Shown here piece by piece: positions 1 through 11,060 of a stretch of DNA of 64,000 nt (within the stretch, counting starts at the first letter, position 1; every line of letters starts with the position of its first letter). A model generated the notes under the pieces. That model had not been told where the DNA came from. It did no database searches and was given only the letters and a program-made list of their open reading frames with translations. A program made the translations under genes and the position numbers. This DNA is from Meconema thalassinum (Eukaryota; Arthropoda; Insecta; Orthoptera; Tettigoniidae), in contig OX336393.1 of the NCBI GenBank assembly GCA_946902985.2, positions 361,628,779 to 361,692,778 on the forward strand, given 5' to 3'.

Positions 1-175
1 CAATACTTACTTCATTACTTACTTCCACACTTACTCAATCACTTAGTTCCAGACTTACTCACTTACTTACGTAATTACTTTCTTAATTACTTACTCATGT
101 ACTGACTTACTCACTTACTTAATTACATACTTACTTCAATACTCACTAACTTCCTTCCTTACTTCCTTTCTCACT
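1..175. repeat. Degenerate ACTT tetranucleotide tract
   Basis: Imperfect repeats of ACTT/ACTC fill the left edge of the window. No coding signal. It runs up to a tRNA-like SINE head. Confidence 0.85.
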
Positions 176-500
176 CCGCGGTGTAGCCGATTACTGTATG
201 TTAAATCGCTCACCGCAACACCGATGGGTAGCTAAGGCAAGCCTAGTGAACGGAGGTTCGAATCCCTGCAGTGTTAATGAATATCCTTAATGTATTTTTC
301 AGGTGATTTTCACACTCCCTCCAGGTAAATGGCAGGCTAGTATCTTATTTCAAGTCCCAAGGCACATGCCTCTCTCCCCACCTTTATGATTACAGCTACT
401 CACGCTACTACAGGCACTACATAAACACAGACAATTTGAACACACACCCAACTACACGGAGCTGATGACAAAGATGTCCTAAGTCCCTAAAATGAATTAA
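176..500 (+). mobile_element. tRNA-derived SINE-like repeat
   Basis: A Pol III box B-like motif (GGTTCGAATCC, 255-265) follows a tRNA-like head starting near 176. The body carries the stretch ending in ACACGGAGC and a CCTAAA-type tail that recur in other SINE copies in this window. It ends beside a CTTT microsatellite. Box A is poor, so this is an old or divergent copy. Confidence 0.5.
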
Positions 501-506
501 CAAACT

Positions 507-560
507 CTTTCTTTCTTTCTTTCTTTCTTTCTTTATTTCTTTCATTCCTTCTTTAAATTC
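507..560. repeat. (CTTT)n microsatellite
   Basis: About 13 copies of CTTT with minor interruptions, directly after the SINE tail. Confidence 0.9.
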
Positions 561-599
561 TTTCTTTGTTTATTTATTTACTTCTCCCTACGCGGGGGA

Positions 600-1480
600 T
601 AAAGGAGTGAGTAAAATGTGATATTCATACGTAAGCTATTGATCATGCATTGGGATGTATTTTAAGATAAGTTAGCCAAACAATCTTGGAAACCGAATTT
701 GTTTCCGGAAACATTTTTCTCACATTATTGATTTTGCTAAAATTCGTGATAATTTCATCATGACAAACTAGAGTAATTCGTATACTGATTATTATTTGAT
801 AAGAATACTGAAGATGGTACCAAACTGTGACGAAGCATGTTCATTTTAACTTAATAAATAAGTTTTCCATGACTAAGTATCGATTGGCGTTATAATTTGA
901 TTACAAGCATGAATGATTCACGTTTAAGTGATCGTACAGTAAATACCAAGTGACAAATTATTCTTAATGAGACAAAAAAAGCGATGACATGCAAATTCGA
1001 GCAGGTAGTTTGACAGCGCTAATAGTTAGTATGGTGACAGTACATTGAAGTTACCGCAGCAGCGTCATTAGCGCTCGACATGCCAACAGCTGTTACTAAT
1101 TAATTAACATATAGGCTAGCGAGTAGTCCGTCACTTGAGAACAGTTATGCACATATTTAGCGCATAAATAGATGAGTATCGATCATTAATACTGTAGTAC
1201 ACATTAACTAACGCACAACAGAAAGAGAATAGGCCATGTGCGTTTTATTGAACCTGATAACCTATCACAGCATGCGGGTAATGAGGGCAGGGCACTGTAC
1301 AGTACATGGGTGAGCAAACAAATGGGTGACCTAAACCTTGTCATTCCGAGAAAAACGAAGTTTTCATCGTGTTAGTAGTCGAAATTTAATGCTTTTCAGT
1401 CGGTCAACACGGTTGTATTAAATTGTAATAGGTGCTTTCCTAAGCCTGAAATCATCTAAGATTATGATGATGATGATGAT
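600..1480. other. No gene recognised
   Basis: AT-rich DNA without a supportable ORF. The one notable item is 1385-1411, which matches the arm of the inverted repeat at 48618-48818 (shared core CTTTTCAGTCGGTCAACACG), so part of this stretch is an old dispersed repeat. Confidence 0.6.
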
Positions 1481-1482
1481 AA

Positions 1483-2560
1483 TTGTTGTTTTAAGGGGCC
1501 TAACATCTAGGTTATCAGCCCCTAATGCCAAAACGACAATGAAATGGAAACCAAAACGAAAATTAAGTGAGACGGAAACTACTTACAAAAAGGAACTCAG
1601 ATGGAAACAACTCACAGAATGTTCTTGCAAAAGGAAATTTAGAACGAAAAGAGTCACAAAAAAGAATAGATTGAAAAATACGCAGAAAATGTAGGCTAGG
1701 TTCAAAATACGTACAAAATGCAATGCAGAGTCAAAAGAATTACAAAATGCAAATGAGATCGAAAATACGTACAAAATGCAACTGAGGTTCAATATACTTA
1801 CAAAATGCAATTGAAATTGAAAACCCACAATGCAATTCAGATTGAAATATCCCATTTCCAATCCAAATTATTCACAAAGTGCAATTGAAATAAAAATGCT
1901 TACAAAATGTACGGTAGATTCAAACGACTCATTTGGATTGACAATACTTACAAAATGCAATTTAGTTTGAAAATACTTGACAAAATGCAATTTAGATTCA
2001 AAATTCCCATAAAATGCAGTTGAGAATCAAAATACTTGGAAAATGCCCACCAAACAAAATGAAATTTAGATTTAAATTCTTGCGAAATGCGGTTTAGGTT
2101 GAAAATACTTACAAAATGCAATTGAAATTCAAAATACTCACTAAAATGCCCTGAAACCTACATTGAAAGACTTACTAAAAAGCAATTTAGATTGTCAATC
2201 TTTACAAAATGCAATTGAGGTTGGAAACAATCGCGAGTGGTAATTTAGATCGAAAAAACTTACAAAATGGAACGTATATTAAAAACACCTACAAAAAACG
2301 CTAAAGGGAATTTAGATACACGGGGAACCAAGTAACAAAAACAGTGCGGGAATCTTAAAGAAAAGAGGTAATATAATGAAAAGAAAACAAGAGTCTGACC
2401 CCTCGAAGAAGGAGGGTTCAGGAAAGATGAGACAAGGGCCAATTAAGGCGGGAAAGTAAAAGACTCCGTAGGCATCGGATACCCTAATACCGTCGGGGTC
2501 GGAAAAGAAAAAGAGTTGGCCAACGGAGGTCGACAGGAAAGAAGACGGAGAGGAGCACGG
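1483..2560 (+). repeat. Interspersed AAGGGGCC-hairpin repeat, expanded copy
   Basis: It starts with TTGTTGTTTTAAGGGGCC and a GGGGC...GCCCC stem (1495-1524). It ends in a block (about 2340-2560) containing CCCTAATACCGTCGGGGTCG and AAGACGGAGAGGAG. The same two blocks bound the copy at 21880-22620; 43835-44390 and, inverted, 15520-15960 share the second block. In this copy the middle is replaced or expanded by a minisatellite. No protein is encoded; the family type is unknown. Confidence 0.6.
1690..2300. repeat. About 30-bp minisatellite (TTACAAAATGCAATT)
   Basis: The phrase ACTTACAAAATGCAATTGA or close variants recurs roughly every 28-36 bp about 18-20 times, with drift between units. It lies inside the AAGGGGCC-hairpin repeat. 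Confidence 0.8.
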
Positions 2561-2809
2561 CGCCAGTTAAGATTAATAAATTCATTAGATGACCAGTTTC
2601 GATCGTCAAACGATGATCATCAGACCCTTTACACTTAGGCCGTTAAATCAATGTCTACAAGTATGTGCGTGAAGGTATGTACAACATCATCATCTCTACA
2701 TACTGTAGTATAAAACTAAGTCTCAGATTCTTGGATGTAACGGGTAATCTCGAGAACCACAGGATGGATTTTGATGCGGTTTTCACCATTCCATAAAAGA
2801 TTTTTCGAG

Positions 2810-3350
2810 AAAGGTTTCTGTAGAAAAACATTGATTTATGGCCAAAGGAAGCTGAACAGTAACGATTTCAGTGAATCGAGTCAAAGGAAATTCTGCTGTC
2901 CTAGCACATTTTAAGCTTACACTGGGTAAACTGTGAAAAATATCTTAGCACTATGAGTGTAAGAATTGTTCAGCATGATAAGTTTTACAACAATGTCCGC
3001 GACAGCATATCCCTATCTTTAATACATCGCCCACTATAGCCTAAGTGATTTTACGCTCTCATTTCTTCCAGCAATCTCCATTCAGTGCAAATTTAAATTA
3101 CTAGTTTTTGAATGAGTTTATGAGCTAGTGAGTGAGCCTATCACACCAGCTTCGGCCAACAACTAACTATCGAGACATGTCGAGTTAAGATTTCAGAGAA
3201 GAGTATTAATATGTGTTAGGAGTTTCGCTGTTCACCTTGGATTTTTTGAATTGAGTCTGGAACCTGCCATCCGTACGCCTTTTATTTAAGCTTACGCTGG
3301 GTAAACCGTTAAAGATAATCTACCGGGCGAAGCCGGGGCAGGTTACTAGT
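2810..3350 (-). repeat. CTAG/GGCTTCGCCCG-type interspersed repeat, partial
   Basis: On the minus strand, 3350 leftward reads TATATATGACTAGTAACC then CCCCGGCTTCGCCCGG. The copy at 14655 starts with the equivalent ACTAGCAGTAGTGCCCGGC. The phrase AAGCTTACRCTGGGTAAAC occurs twice (about 2913 and 3290). The right end is clear; the left end is not. Confidence 0.5.
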
Positions 3351-3853
3351 CATATATATAAAACGCTATGGTCTGAAAAAACTCAAGTTAATAAACCAGA
3401 GGGAGTTGAAAAGTGCGGTTTGTGCCAAAATCTTGCAAATCGCCTCGATAGAACATGAAAAATCTTGTATTTCTTGAAGCGTCAACGGAAATAGATATAT
3501 TCTTTTAAAGTGCGTTTAAACAAGAGGATGTCTCCTGACGGAACTGTGTGGCGTCAAGCCCATCTAAGGGTAAAGCCGAGCGGGTGGTATCTACACATGA
3601 GGTGACCACAAGTAACCGATCGTAACAAATGAGCATTTAAAAGAAAGATATTTATCCAGAGCACTGACAAATTGCGTACTCATTTAATATAGACAATATG
3701 TACATAAAGATGATGGCCCCTGCCTGAACTGTGTCGCGTCGAGCCTTGGATTGCCTCTACGAGAACTGTGTCGCGTCGAGCCATACTGTTGTGCGAGGCT
3801 AATGAACGCCGAAAATTATGTTGAAATGCAAGATTTCTCGCATGAGTCCGAAA

Positions 3854-3854
<1 letters not shown>

Positions 3855-3901
<47 letters not shown>
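3855..3901. repeat. (TTA)n microsatellite
   Basis: About 15 uninterrupted TTA/ATT units. The poly-N or poly-Y peptides read from it are spurious. Confidence 0.95.
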
Positions 3902-3903
<2 letters not shown>

Positions 3904-3975
3904 GGTACGAGTGGTGTTCAAATGAAATGGTACGAAACGATACTGTGGGCACAATTTATTCGTTATTCAAAAGTT
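3902..3975 (-). mobile_element. mariner 3'-end fragment
   Basis: The stretch includes GTACGAAACGATACTGTGGG and AATTTATTCGTTATTCAAAAG. It is the reverse complement of the mariner end at 11205-11265. Only the terminal portion remains, next to the TTA microsatellite. Confidence 0.6.
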
Positions 3976-4158
3976 ATGCATGTTATGCTTGAGGCCTACA
4001 GCTAAAAAAGTCAACAGAAAGATGGTTATTTATTTGTGTTTTGCTTATTTTTTATTTTATTTTTGCCATTGACTTAGGGGACAGACAGTGTATATAGTAC
4101 ATAGTATTTTTTATTTATTCACTTAGTAAACAGCAACGACTACTTTTCAGATTCAATA

Positions 4159-5517
4159 ATGAGCCATGATGAAGATTGTTTGATCGTCACAAAACACACC
4201 ACGTTCAATGAATATGCCACGATGGTGTCTCATAATCCTCAACGTGTGGTTTTGTCATATCATCAAGCTTAACTTAAGACTACTGAAGTCAAAACATGTG
4301 GCTTTGGAATATAACCGGAAAATGATGAATTTCTTGATGCCTATCTGTTACGTGTGTGAACTTGAATTTAAATCTTCTATGCTGTATGAAAACGACCTTT
4401 GTTCTCTGGATCATATAAAGCGTAACGCTGCCAAGGTTGAAAGACAGAAGCGTCATGTAGAAAGGTTGAAGAATGAGGAGGAGGATAGTGCTGCTGAGGA
4501 TGAAGATAAAGTTTTCAATCTTGATAACTTCATGATTTTGGATTCTGTTAGTGATGATGATAATGATAGTGATGAAGACGATGATGAGGTGGAGGAAGGG
4601 TCACCAATAATACTGACTGATGATGAACATGTCATCTCCAACACAATCAATAAGGAAGTTGAAGAAGAAGGTGATGATGCTGATGATGATGATAATTCTT
4701 CAGACAATAAACAGGAAGACGAAGATGATTATGATAACGGCACAGACAGGTCTGATGACAATTCTGCCGTCCCTTCTGACTATGATATTGTTGACGGATC
4801 CTCGGATGGAAGAGGAGTGTCTTAATAGACTTGATGAGAAAGTTTTGGCTTCTCCATTTGACGAAAATATTTATGCTGGTTATTCTGGTGAACTTAGAGG
4901 GGAGCGTGATGGCGCAGTGGCTTAGCTTCTCGCCTTTCACCCGGACGGCCGGGGTTCGAATCCCGGTGACAGCGGGGTGGAATTTTCACCTGGAAAATCA
5001 CGTGGTGTCAGGAAGGGCATCCGGCCTTAAATCCCCGGCCAAAACCAATATGAGCCTGGTTGGCTCCGGCGACCCCAATTAATTGGGAAAAGCCGAAGGG
5101 AGGAAGGATTCTGGTGAACTTAGAACAATTGTCTCTGGCAATGATAGTGCTAATAGCCTTCCTGAAGATGATGTTCTCCTTCCAACGATACTTTTGAAGA
5201 CGCTGTTTTCAATAGTCTTTACGGAGAGGACGGTGGTGATGTTTACCTTGACGCCGATGCTTCATTCATTCATTCCTTCAGAAAAAGCTGTTTCTGATGG
5301 ATCTTCTGAAGAAAATGCTTGTGGTGACACACCTTATGTCAACAATGCCATTGATATGTCCGGCAGTGAAGGATTCGTAACCATGTCTGATGACGATGAA
5401 GAAGACGATCCTGTCATCCTTCCTGAAGAGGATGACATCGCCATTGCAATGGAAGATGACGCTGCCACTATTGGTGAAAAGAATAATGCAACGTCAAGTG
5501 ATGATGATGATTTATAA
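4159..5517 (+). pseudogene. Broken acidic protein gene with a U1-like C2H2 zinc finger, split by a SINE
   Basis: Coding signal runs in several frames. It opens at ATG 4159, just after TTTTCAG (4144-4150), a good splice-acceptor match. A finger at about 4365-4425 reads C-x2-C-x12-D-x5-H, the U1/JAZ spacing of C2H2 fingers that bind RNA or double-stranded RNA, with the first His replaced by Asp. A basic helix follows (KVERQKRHVERLK), then long Asp/Glu runs to the stop at 5517. Frames change before about 4290, near 4800 and again near 5170-5290, where the better frame reads NDTFEDAVFNSLYGEDGGD. A SINE sits at 4899-5107. The duplicated target codes for SGELR on both sides in the same frame, so the region was open before that insertion. 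No introns are visible after 4159. It may be a processed copy of a host nuclear protein; the family is not identified. Confidence 0.6.
4899..5107 (+). mobile_element. tRNA-derived SINE (209 bp) with perfect target duplication
   Basis: It begins GGGGAGCGTGATGGCGCAGTG, containing a box A-like TGGCGCAGTGG, and carries box B GGTTCGAATCC about 40 bp on. It ends AAAAGCCGAAGGGAGGAAGG. It is flanked by a 17-bp direct repeat, ATTCTGGTGAACTTAGA, at 4882-4898 and 5108-5124. The same family occurs inverted at 59497-59698. The perfect duplication suggests a fairly recent insertion. Confidence 0.92.
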
Positions 5518-5529
5518 TATATTTATTTG

Positions 5530-6720
5530 AGTGATGTGTATTTTTGTTGTACAGTGCACTCCCGATAATTCGCTTTACGGTTAATTCGCGGGTCTCCAAA
5601 TATATTTTTAAATCTAAATTCTCACGGCAACTAATTATCATGCTAAGTAAAGCAATCTCTCAGTCATTTAAAAGAATTTTCGTGCGACGCAATGCGTAAA
5701 GACGAAATCATTGACATTCGAGAAGACTGAACTGCGTTTTTCTGTGATGGAACAGTAGTCCTACTTGCGCAATGTTCGAAACATACGAGCAGGTTGCCGC
5801 GAGTGGTATAGCATAGATTTCCTTTTTCTTCGAAGCCCAAACAATACAAGAGAAATGCGCTTACACTGGGAACCTACCCTCCCTTTTCCAACAGCCACAC
5901 TCAAAGGTCGCTGATCTGTGAGTTGTAAAGGGTGGATGCGCGGACAGCGTATTGTAAACAGGGATTATTGCGTAATGACGTAAACTTTCGCGAGACCGAG
6001 AGCGTGTTTGTTGGATGCTCTTCATGCAGTCAAGAGTCAACCAGTCATGAGAGAAAAATACCGCTGCAAAAGCAAGCGCTTGCCGACATCTGTAACGACA
6101 ATATTTTGAACGGGCAAGTTAGACGCCGATTAAGACGATTATGATTTAAGACATGAAAGCAAAGATGAAATAGCACGGAATTTGACTGTTGGTTAGGAAA
6201 ACTGAGATCCAGTTGATGTCGAGTGCGGGGGTGATGCAACGCAAATCTCGAAAGTTTCACACAGTCTCTACTCACACTTATCTCTTATATAGAAAAACGA
6301 AAATAATTTTCGTTCTCTTATAATGTTTTCTTCGGAAATGTGCATTCGAAAATTAGAATAAACTATCTAAGAAACAAAATGGGATGACTTTTTTTTTAAA
6401 TATTATTGTAGGCATAATCCACATAGGCCTGTCTCTAGCCTAGCATGTCTTATAAGACACTACAATCAAGTGTTTTAATTATTATTTTGTGTTTCAAGCA
6501 TATTTCAATATTTTAATCAATAGTTTTGTTTTTACTAGGCTTAACAAAAATGTACCATTTCAATCTATATTTATTGTCCAGAGGAGATGGGTGATCATTG
6601 GAGCCTCCCATTCCTCCAATATACGAGAAAAGGTTCTCCAAAATATCTTGATTTAGACGATAAGTTATTATGTACTCGACATGGTACATCGGCTACAAAT
6701 ATTAAAAAAGGTTAACTAGA
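5530..6720. other. No gene recognised
   Basis: Directly after the broken gene, TACAGTGCACTCCCGATAA (5549 onward) resembles a pogo/Tigger-type terminal repeat with a TA target. I cannot find a matching opposite end, so no element is called. The remainder is AT-rich with only short chance ORFs. Confidence 0.5.
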
Positions 6721-6728
6721 GACGTGTT

Positions 6729-7333
6729 TCATAGTAGAATTCCTTTTTGAAATGGGAGTAAGGCTTTATGTCGGCCAATTCTCATGGACGTTATCAACTC
6801 ATTAACATTATTTAGCAAACTGATTTGCTTGTCTAAATCAGTACCAAATGCATTTCTTTCAGAATGACTCCCAAATTTGTTTTTAGCATTAAATAAGTCA
6901 AACCAGTCATTTATTAATTTTGTACATCTAGCCACTTCTTCCCAGTCAATGTTTTTCATCAAACCTTTCCCTCCACACCATTCAAGACCCTTTGATACCT
7001 GGTTTGAAAGTACTTGAGCTGCAGGCTTAACTTTTTGTCTCTCTGATCCCTTTAAATCTAAATGATAGCTGCTAATTTTGTGCGCAATAGTGAGTTCAGA
7101 AGAAGACATAGAAATTAGTAGTTCCAAACATTCCTTGTTCACTTTTTCCCATTGAGCAGCACAAATCCCTGATCTAACAAATGATTTCTCACAAGTTTCA
7201 ATAAATGAGGAATGTCTGCAAACACAAACACTTTTAAGGAATCGTTGCTTGGATGATTGAAGAAACATTCCTTATTATGTCCAATATTAAGCTCTGACAA
7301 CAAGCCCATATTCCCGGATGTGTGAGGGTGCAT
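6729..7333 (-). pseudogene. P-element (THAP9-like) transposase fragment
   Basis: Read from 7333 leftward, the fragment contains FADIPHLLKLVRNHLLDQGF, which matches the conserved PHLIK...RN block of P-element transposases, a cut-and-paste DNA transposase family. After a frame change near 7150-7250 it continues with SSELTIAHKISSYHLDLKGS, ERQKVKPAAQVLSNQVSKGL, NDWFDLFNAKN and LLPFQKGILL. All of these are typical of the region around the GTP-binding insertion. About 200 residues of a usually 700-900 residue protein remain. The N-terminal THAP finger and the last catalytic part are absent here, and a separate THAP remnant lies at 26366-26727. Non-functional. Confidence 0.8.
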
Positions 7334-7564
7334 GTGAGTGTGCCTGGTGACAGACTGTTTTAGTGGTAGTATTTGTTGTTGGTGGAACTTTAGTATTTTT
7401 TTTCGTTAGTAGAATTTTGGTATTTAATTGTTAGTACGGTAGAAGGTTAGTATTTTAGTTTAGTAGAATTGCTCTTTACTTATTCTGAAAGGGAGTAGCA
7501 GCCTTTCAGAATAAATCAATTCTTTACTAGTCTTACAGACGGTTAAGATATTGATAATATAAGC

Positions 7565-10500
7565 CAAATAATGGCTACACTGCGTCCTGCTGCACGGCTG
7601 AAAGCAACGGGAAACTACAGCCGTATGCTATTCCCGAGGATATGCACCTCTCTATGCATAATTACATGTGATGATGGCCTCCTCCCTTGTAAAATTTCAA
7701 TCCGGAGGTAAACTAGTCCCCCGTTCGGATCTCCGGGTGGGGACTACTCGAGAGGGGGTTAACATCACAGATGTGAAAAAGAGGAAATCTGACATTCTAC
7801 GGATCGGAGCGTGGAATGTTAGAAGTCTGCTAGGAAGTGGAAGGTTAGAAAACTTAGAAAGGGAAATGGATAGGTTGAGGATGGATTTGGTTGGGATTAG
7901 TGAAATGCGCTGGCAGGAAGAACAGGACTTTTGGTCAGGAGACTATAGGGTCATTAGCACTAAATCAAACAATGGCCAAGCAGGGGTTGGCCTCATATTG
8001 AGTAGGAAACTTGGACAGCGGGTGGAATATTATGAACAATATAGTGAACGGATTATTGTAGCAAAAATCAATACTAAACCTACCTGCACCACAGTGGTAC
8101 AAGTCTATATGCCTACCAGTCAAGCTGATGATGAGGATGTTGAAAAGGTCTACGAAGAAATAGACGAAATTCTGAGGTATATCAAGGGTGATGAAAATGT
8201 TATAGTAATGGGAGATTGGAATGCTGTGGTAGGAAAAGGGAGAGAAGGGAAAATAGTAGGAGATTTCGGATTAGGTGAAAGGAATGATCGAGGAAGCAGG
8301 CTGGTAGAATTCTGCACCGAGCATGAGTTGGTTATAGCTAACACCTTATTCAATAACCACAATAGAAGAATATACACATGGATGAGACCAGGAGATACAG
8401 GGCGTTACCAAATCGACTTCATTATGGTCAAGCAGAGGTTTCGAAACCAGATTTTGGATTGTAAAGCATATCCTGGTGCTGACATAAACTCTGACCACAA
8501 TCTGGTCGTAATGAAATGCAGATTAAAGTTGAAGAAACTGAAGAAAAGTCAAAAGCCAAAAAGGTGGGCAATAGACAGACTGAAAGAGAAGGATGTAAAC
8601 GAAAGATTCAAGAAGAGTATAAAGGAAGGACTAATGAAAAACCCTAAACAAACTTCAATTGCAGACGAATGGGCACTTTTGAAGAATGAAATAACAAAAT
8701 CCGCAGAAGAAAACATTGGTAGGAAAGAAAGAATAAGTAGAAAACCGTGGATCACTCAGGATATACTAGAATTGATGGATGAAAGGCGGAAACACAAGAA
8801 TGTAAGAGATGAGAAGGGGAAAGCAGAATACCGACGTCTGAGAAATGAGGTTAACAAGAAGTGCAAGGAAGCGAAAGAAGAATGGTTGAAAGAGAAATGT
8901 GCAGGTATAGAAAATTGTCTGAAATTAGGTAAAGTAGACACAGCTTATCGAAGGATTAAGAATACTTTTGGGGAAAAGAAGACTAAGTGCTGTAATATTA
9001 AGGACACAAATGGAAAGCCTCTAACAGATAGGGAAGAAAAGGTTGAGAGATGGAAAGCTTACATAGAGAGTTTGTATAAGGGAAAGGAGATTGAGAATCA
9101 TGTAATGGAAAGGGAGGAGGAAATTGATGAGGATGCGAAAGGAGATTTAATATTGAGATCAGAATTTGATAGAGCTTTGGAAGACTTAAGCAGGAACAAA
9201 GCACCAGGCATAGATGATATACCGATTGAGTTGCTACGCTGCATAGGAGATGAAGGTCTGATCAGGTTATTTCACTTGGTGTGTAGGATTTATGAGACAG
9301 GTGAGGTACCCCCTGATTTCAAGAAGAATGTAATCATCCCTATACCAAAGAAAGTGGGAGCTGTCAGATGTGAAGATTACCGTACAATCAGCTTGATTAC
9401 TCATGCTTCAAAGATCCTGTCTAGGATAATTTACAAGAGGATTGAAAGCCAGATAGAAACGGAGTTGGGTGAAGACCAGTTTGGTTTCAGGAGAAATGTA
9501 GGAACAAGGGAAGCTGTACTAAGTCTTAGGCTGATTTTGGAAGGTAGAATAAGGAAAGATAAGAGAACGTTCATGGCTTTTGTAGACTTAGAAAAGGCTT
9601 TTGATAACGTTGATTGGACTAAATTGTTTGACATTTTGAAATCGATTGGAATAAAGTACAGGGATAGGAGGGTGATATACAATCTATACAGAAACCAGAC
9701 AGCAGTCATTCGAGTTGAAGGACATGAGAGAGAAGCTGGTATTCAGAAAGGTGTAAGGCAAGGCTGCAACTTATCACCCATACTTTTCAATCTTTACATT
9801 GATCAAGCAATGAAGGAAATTAGAGAAAAATATAAAGTGGGAGTGAAGATTCAAGGAGAAATAATTTCAACTCTGAGATTTGCTGATGACATCGTCATCT
9901 TGGCCGACAAGCCTGAGGATTTGAATGAGTTTTTGAATGGTATGGACTCCGTCTTACAGAAAGAATTCATGATGAAAATTAATAAATGTAAAACAAAAAT
10001 ACTGGAATGCAGCCGAAATAAATCAGAAATCTCTATGGAGATCAAATTGACTGGTGAAAAGCTGAAGGAAGTAGAAGACTTCTGTTACTTAGGAAGTAGA
10101 ATAACCAGTGATGGACGAAGCAAAGAGGATATAAAAAGTAGGTTGGCTCAGGCAAAGAAAGCTTTTCTACAAAAAAGGAATCTGCTGACATCGAATATAG
10201 ATTTAGGTATTAGGAAGTCATTTTTGAAAGCCTTTGTCTGGAGCGTGGCGCTCTATGGAAGTGAAACTTGGACTATTGGTGCAGCAGAAAAGAGGAGAAT
10301 AGAAGCATTTGAAATGTGATGTTACAGGAGAATGATGAAGATCAGATGGGTAGATAGGGTTACAAACATAGAGGTATTAAGACGAGTGGGAGAGGAGAGA
10401 TGTTTCTGGCGACTGCTAATGAAGAGAAGAGATAGGTTGATAGGACACATACTAAGACACCCAGGAATAGCAAGCTTAGTTATGGAAGGAAGGGTCGAGG

Positions 10501-10669
10501 ACAAGAACTGTAGGGGTAGACCAAGGTTAGAATATGTTAAACAGATTGCCTCAGATGTAGGGTGTGGTAGTTATGTAGAGATGAAACGATTAGCTCAGGA
10601 CAGGGAGGCATGGAGAGCTGCATCAAACCAGTCAAAAGACTGAAGACTCAAACAACAACAACAAAAGTA
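7565..10669 (+). mobile_element. Near full-length non-LTR retrotransposon (LINE)
   Basis: A short 5' leader precedes one long ORF. A short 3' tail of CAA repeats (10649-10668) is the end typical of RTE-like LINEs, which finish in short repeats rather than poly(A). The 3' end abuts mariner DNA (TAATCACCACAGGG), so the LINE appears to have landed in or beside a mariner copy. The 5' boundary is uncertain and no target duplication was found. A decayed 5'-truncated relative lies at 37598-38576. Confidence 0.85.
7671..10643 (+). pseudogene. LINE endonuclease-reverse transcriptase with one nonsense codon
   Basis: The ORF encodes an APE-type endonuclease that nicks target DNA, followed by a reverse transcriptase that copies element RNA. 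Start ATG is 7671, with a second ATG at 7674. Endonuclease (about residues 43-285): GAWNVRSL, ISEMRW, VMGDWNAVVG, QIDFIMV, SDHNLVV. Reverse transcriptase (about 490-800): APGIDDIPIELLR, YRTISLITHASKILSRI, FVDLEKAFDNVDW, GVRQGCNLSPILFNLYID and the catalytic RFADDIVIL. A C-terminal domain ends KRRDRLIGHILRH...GRPRLEYVKQI. The frame is interrupted only by TGA at 10317-10319, after EAFEM, and then continues in phase to 10643 (992 codons from the GTG at 7668, counting both stops). The relative at 38250 has TGG (Trp) there. The clade looks RTE-like but is not proved. Confidence 0.93.
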
Positions 10670-11060
10670 ATCACCACAGGGCTGTGCACAGGTGACCCAT
10701 TGCTTCACTAGCCGCAGGATTCCCTGTTCCCAGAAGTCTTGTGGTTGTGACAGGAGCCAATCCTGTACGGTGTCCTTCAGTTCGTCGGCCGATTGGAAAA
10801 GTTTCCCCTTGAGATGTTTCTTTAATGGACCAAACAGATGAAAGTCACAGGGTGACAAGTAGGGTTGTAGGGTGGTTACTCAAGTTGCTCCCACTTGAAC
10901 GTGGCCAATACACCTTGTGTCACGTTAGAGACGTGTGGGCGAGCGTTATTATGGAGCAGAATCACTCCCTTCGTGAAAAGTCCAGGCCGTTTTTTCTTGA
11001 TGAACTTGCGTAGGCTACGGAGTGTCGCACAATACACATCACTGTTAATGGTGCGTCTCA
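10670..11060 (-). pseudogene. mariner transposase C-terminal half
   Basis: The minus strand reads LRRTINSDVYCATLRSLRKF, then VILLHNNARPHVSNVTQ, where the usual catalytic Asp of HDNARPH is Asn. A stop follows KWEQLE, then in another frame SPCDFHLFGPLKKHLKGKLF and DWLLSQPQDFWEQGILRLVKQW. This is the DD34D-type mariner catalytic core, which cuts and joins transposon ends. The left end is the LINE 3' end; the right end is an inverted second mariner piece. Inactive. Confidence 0.85.

Noticed and set aside
255..265. Functional tRNA genes (also many other box B matches)
   Set aside because: All tRNA-like heads lack a full cloverleaf and continue into SINE bodies, so they are SINEs.
4453..4940. Ser/His-rich and Met-rich ORFs overlapping the acidic gene
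   Set aside because: Frame shadows of GATGAT-type codons. They show no independent signal, although parts of the plus frame are used by the broken gene after its frameshift.
5549..5600. pogo/Tigger-like terminal repeat (CAGTGCACTCCCGATAA)
   Set aside because: No matching opposite end and no transposase found nearby.
8150..10045. Minus-strand ORFs under the LINE
   Set aside because: Antisense shadows of a frame with clear endonuclease and reverse-transcriptase motifs.
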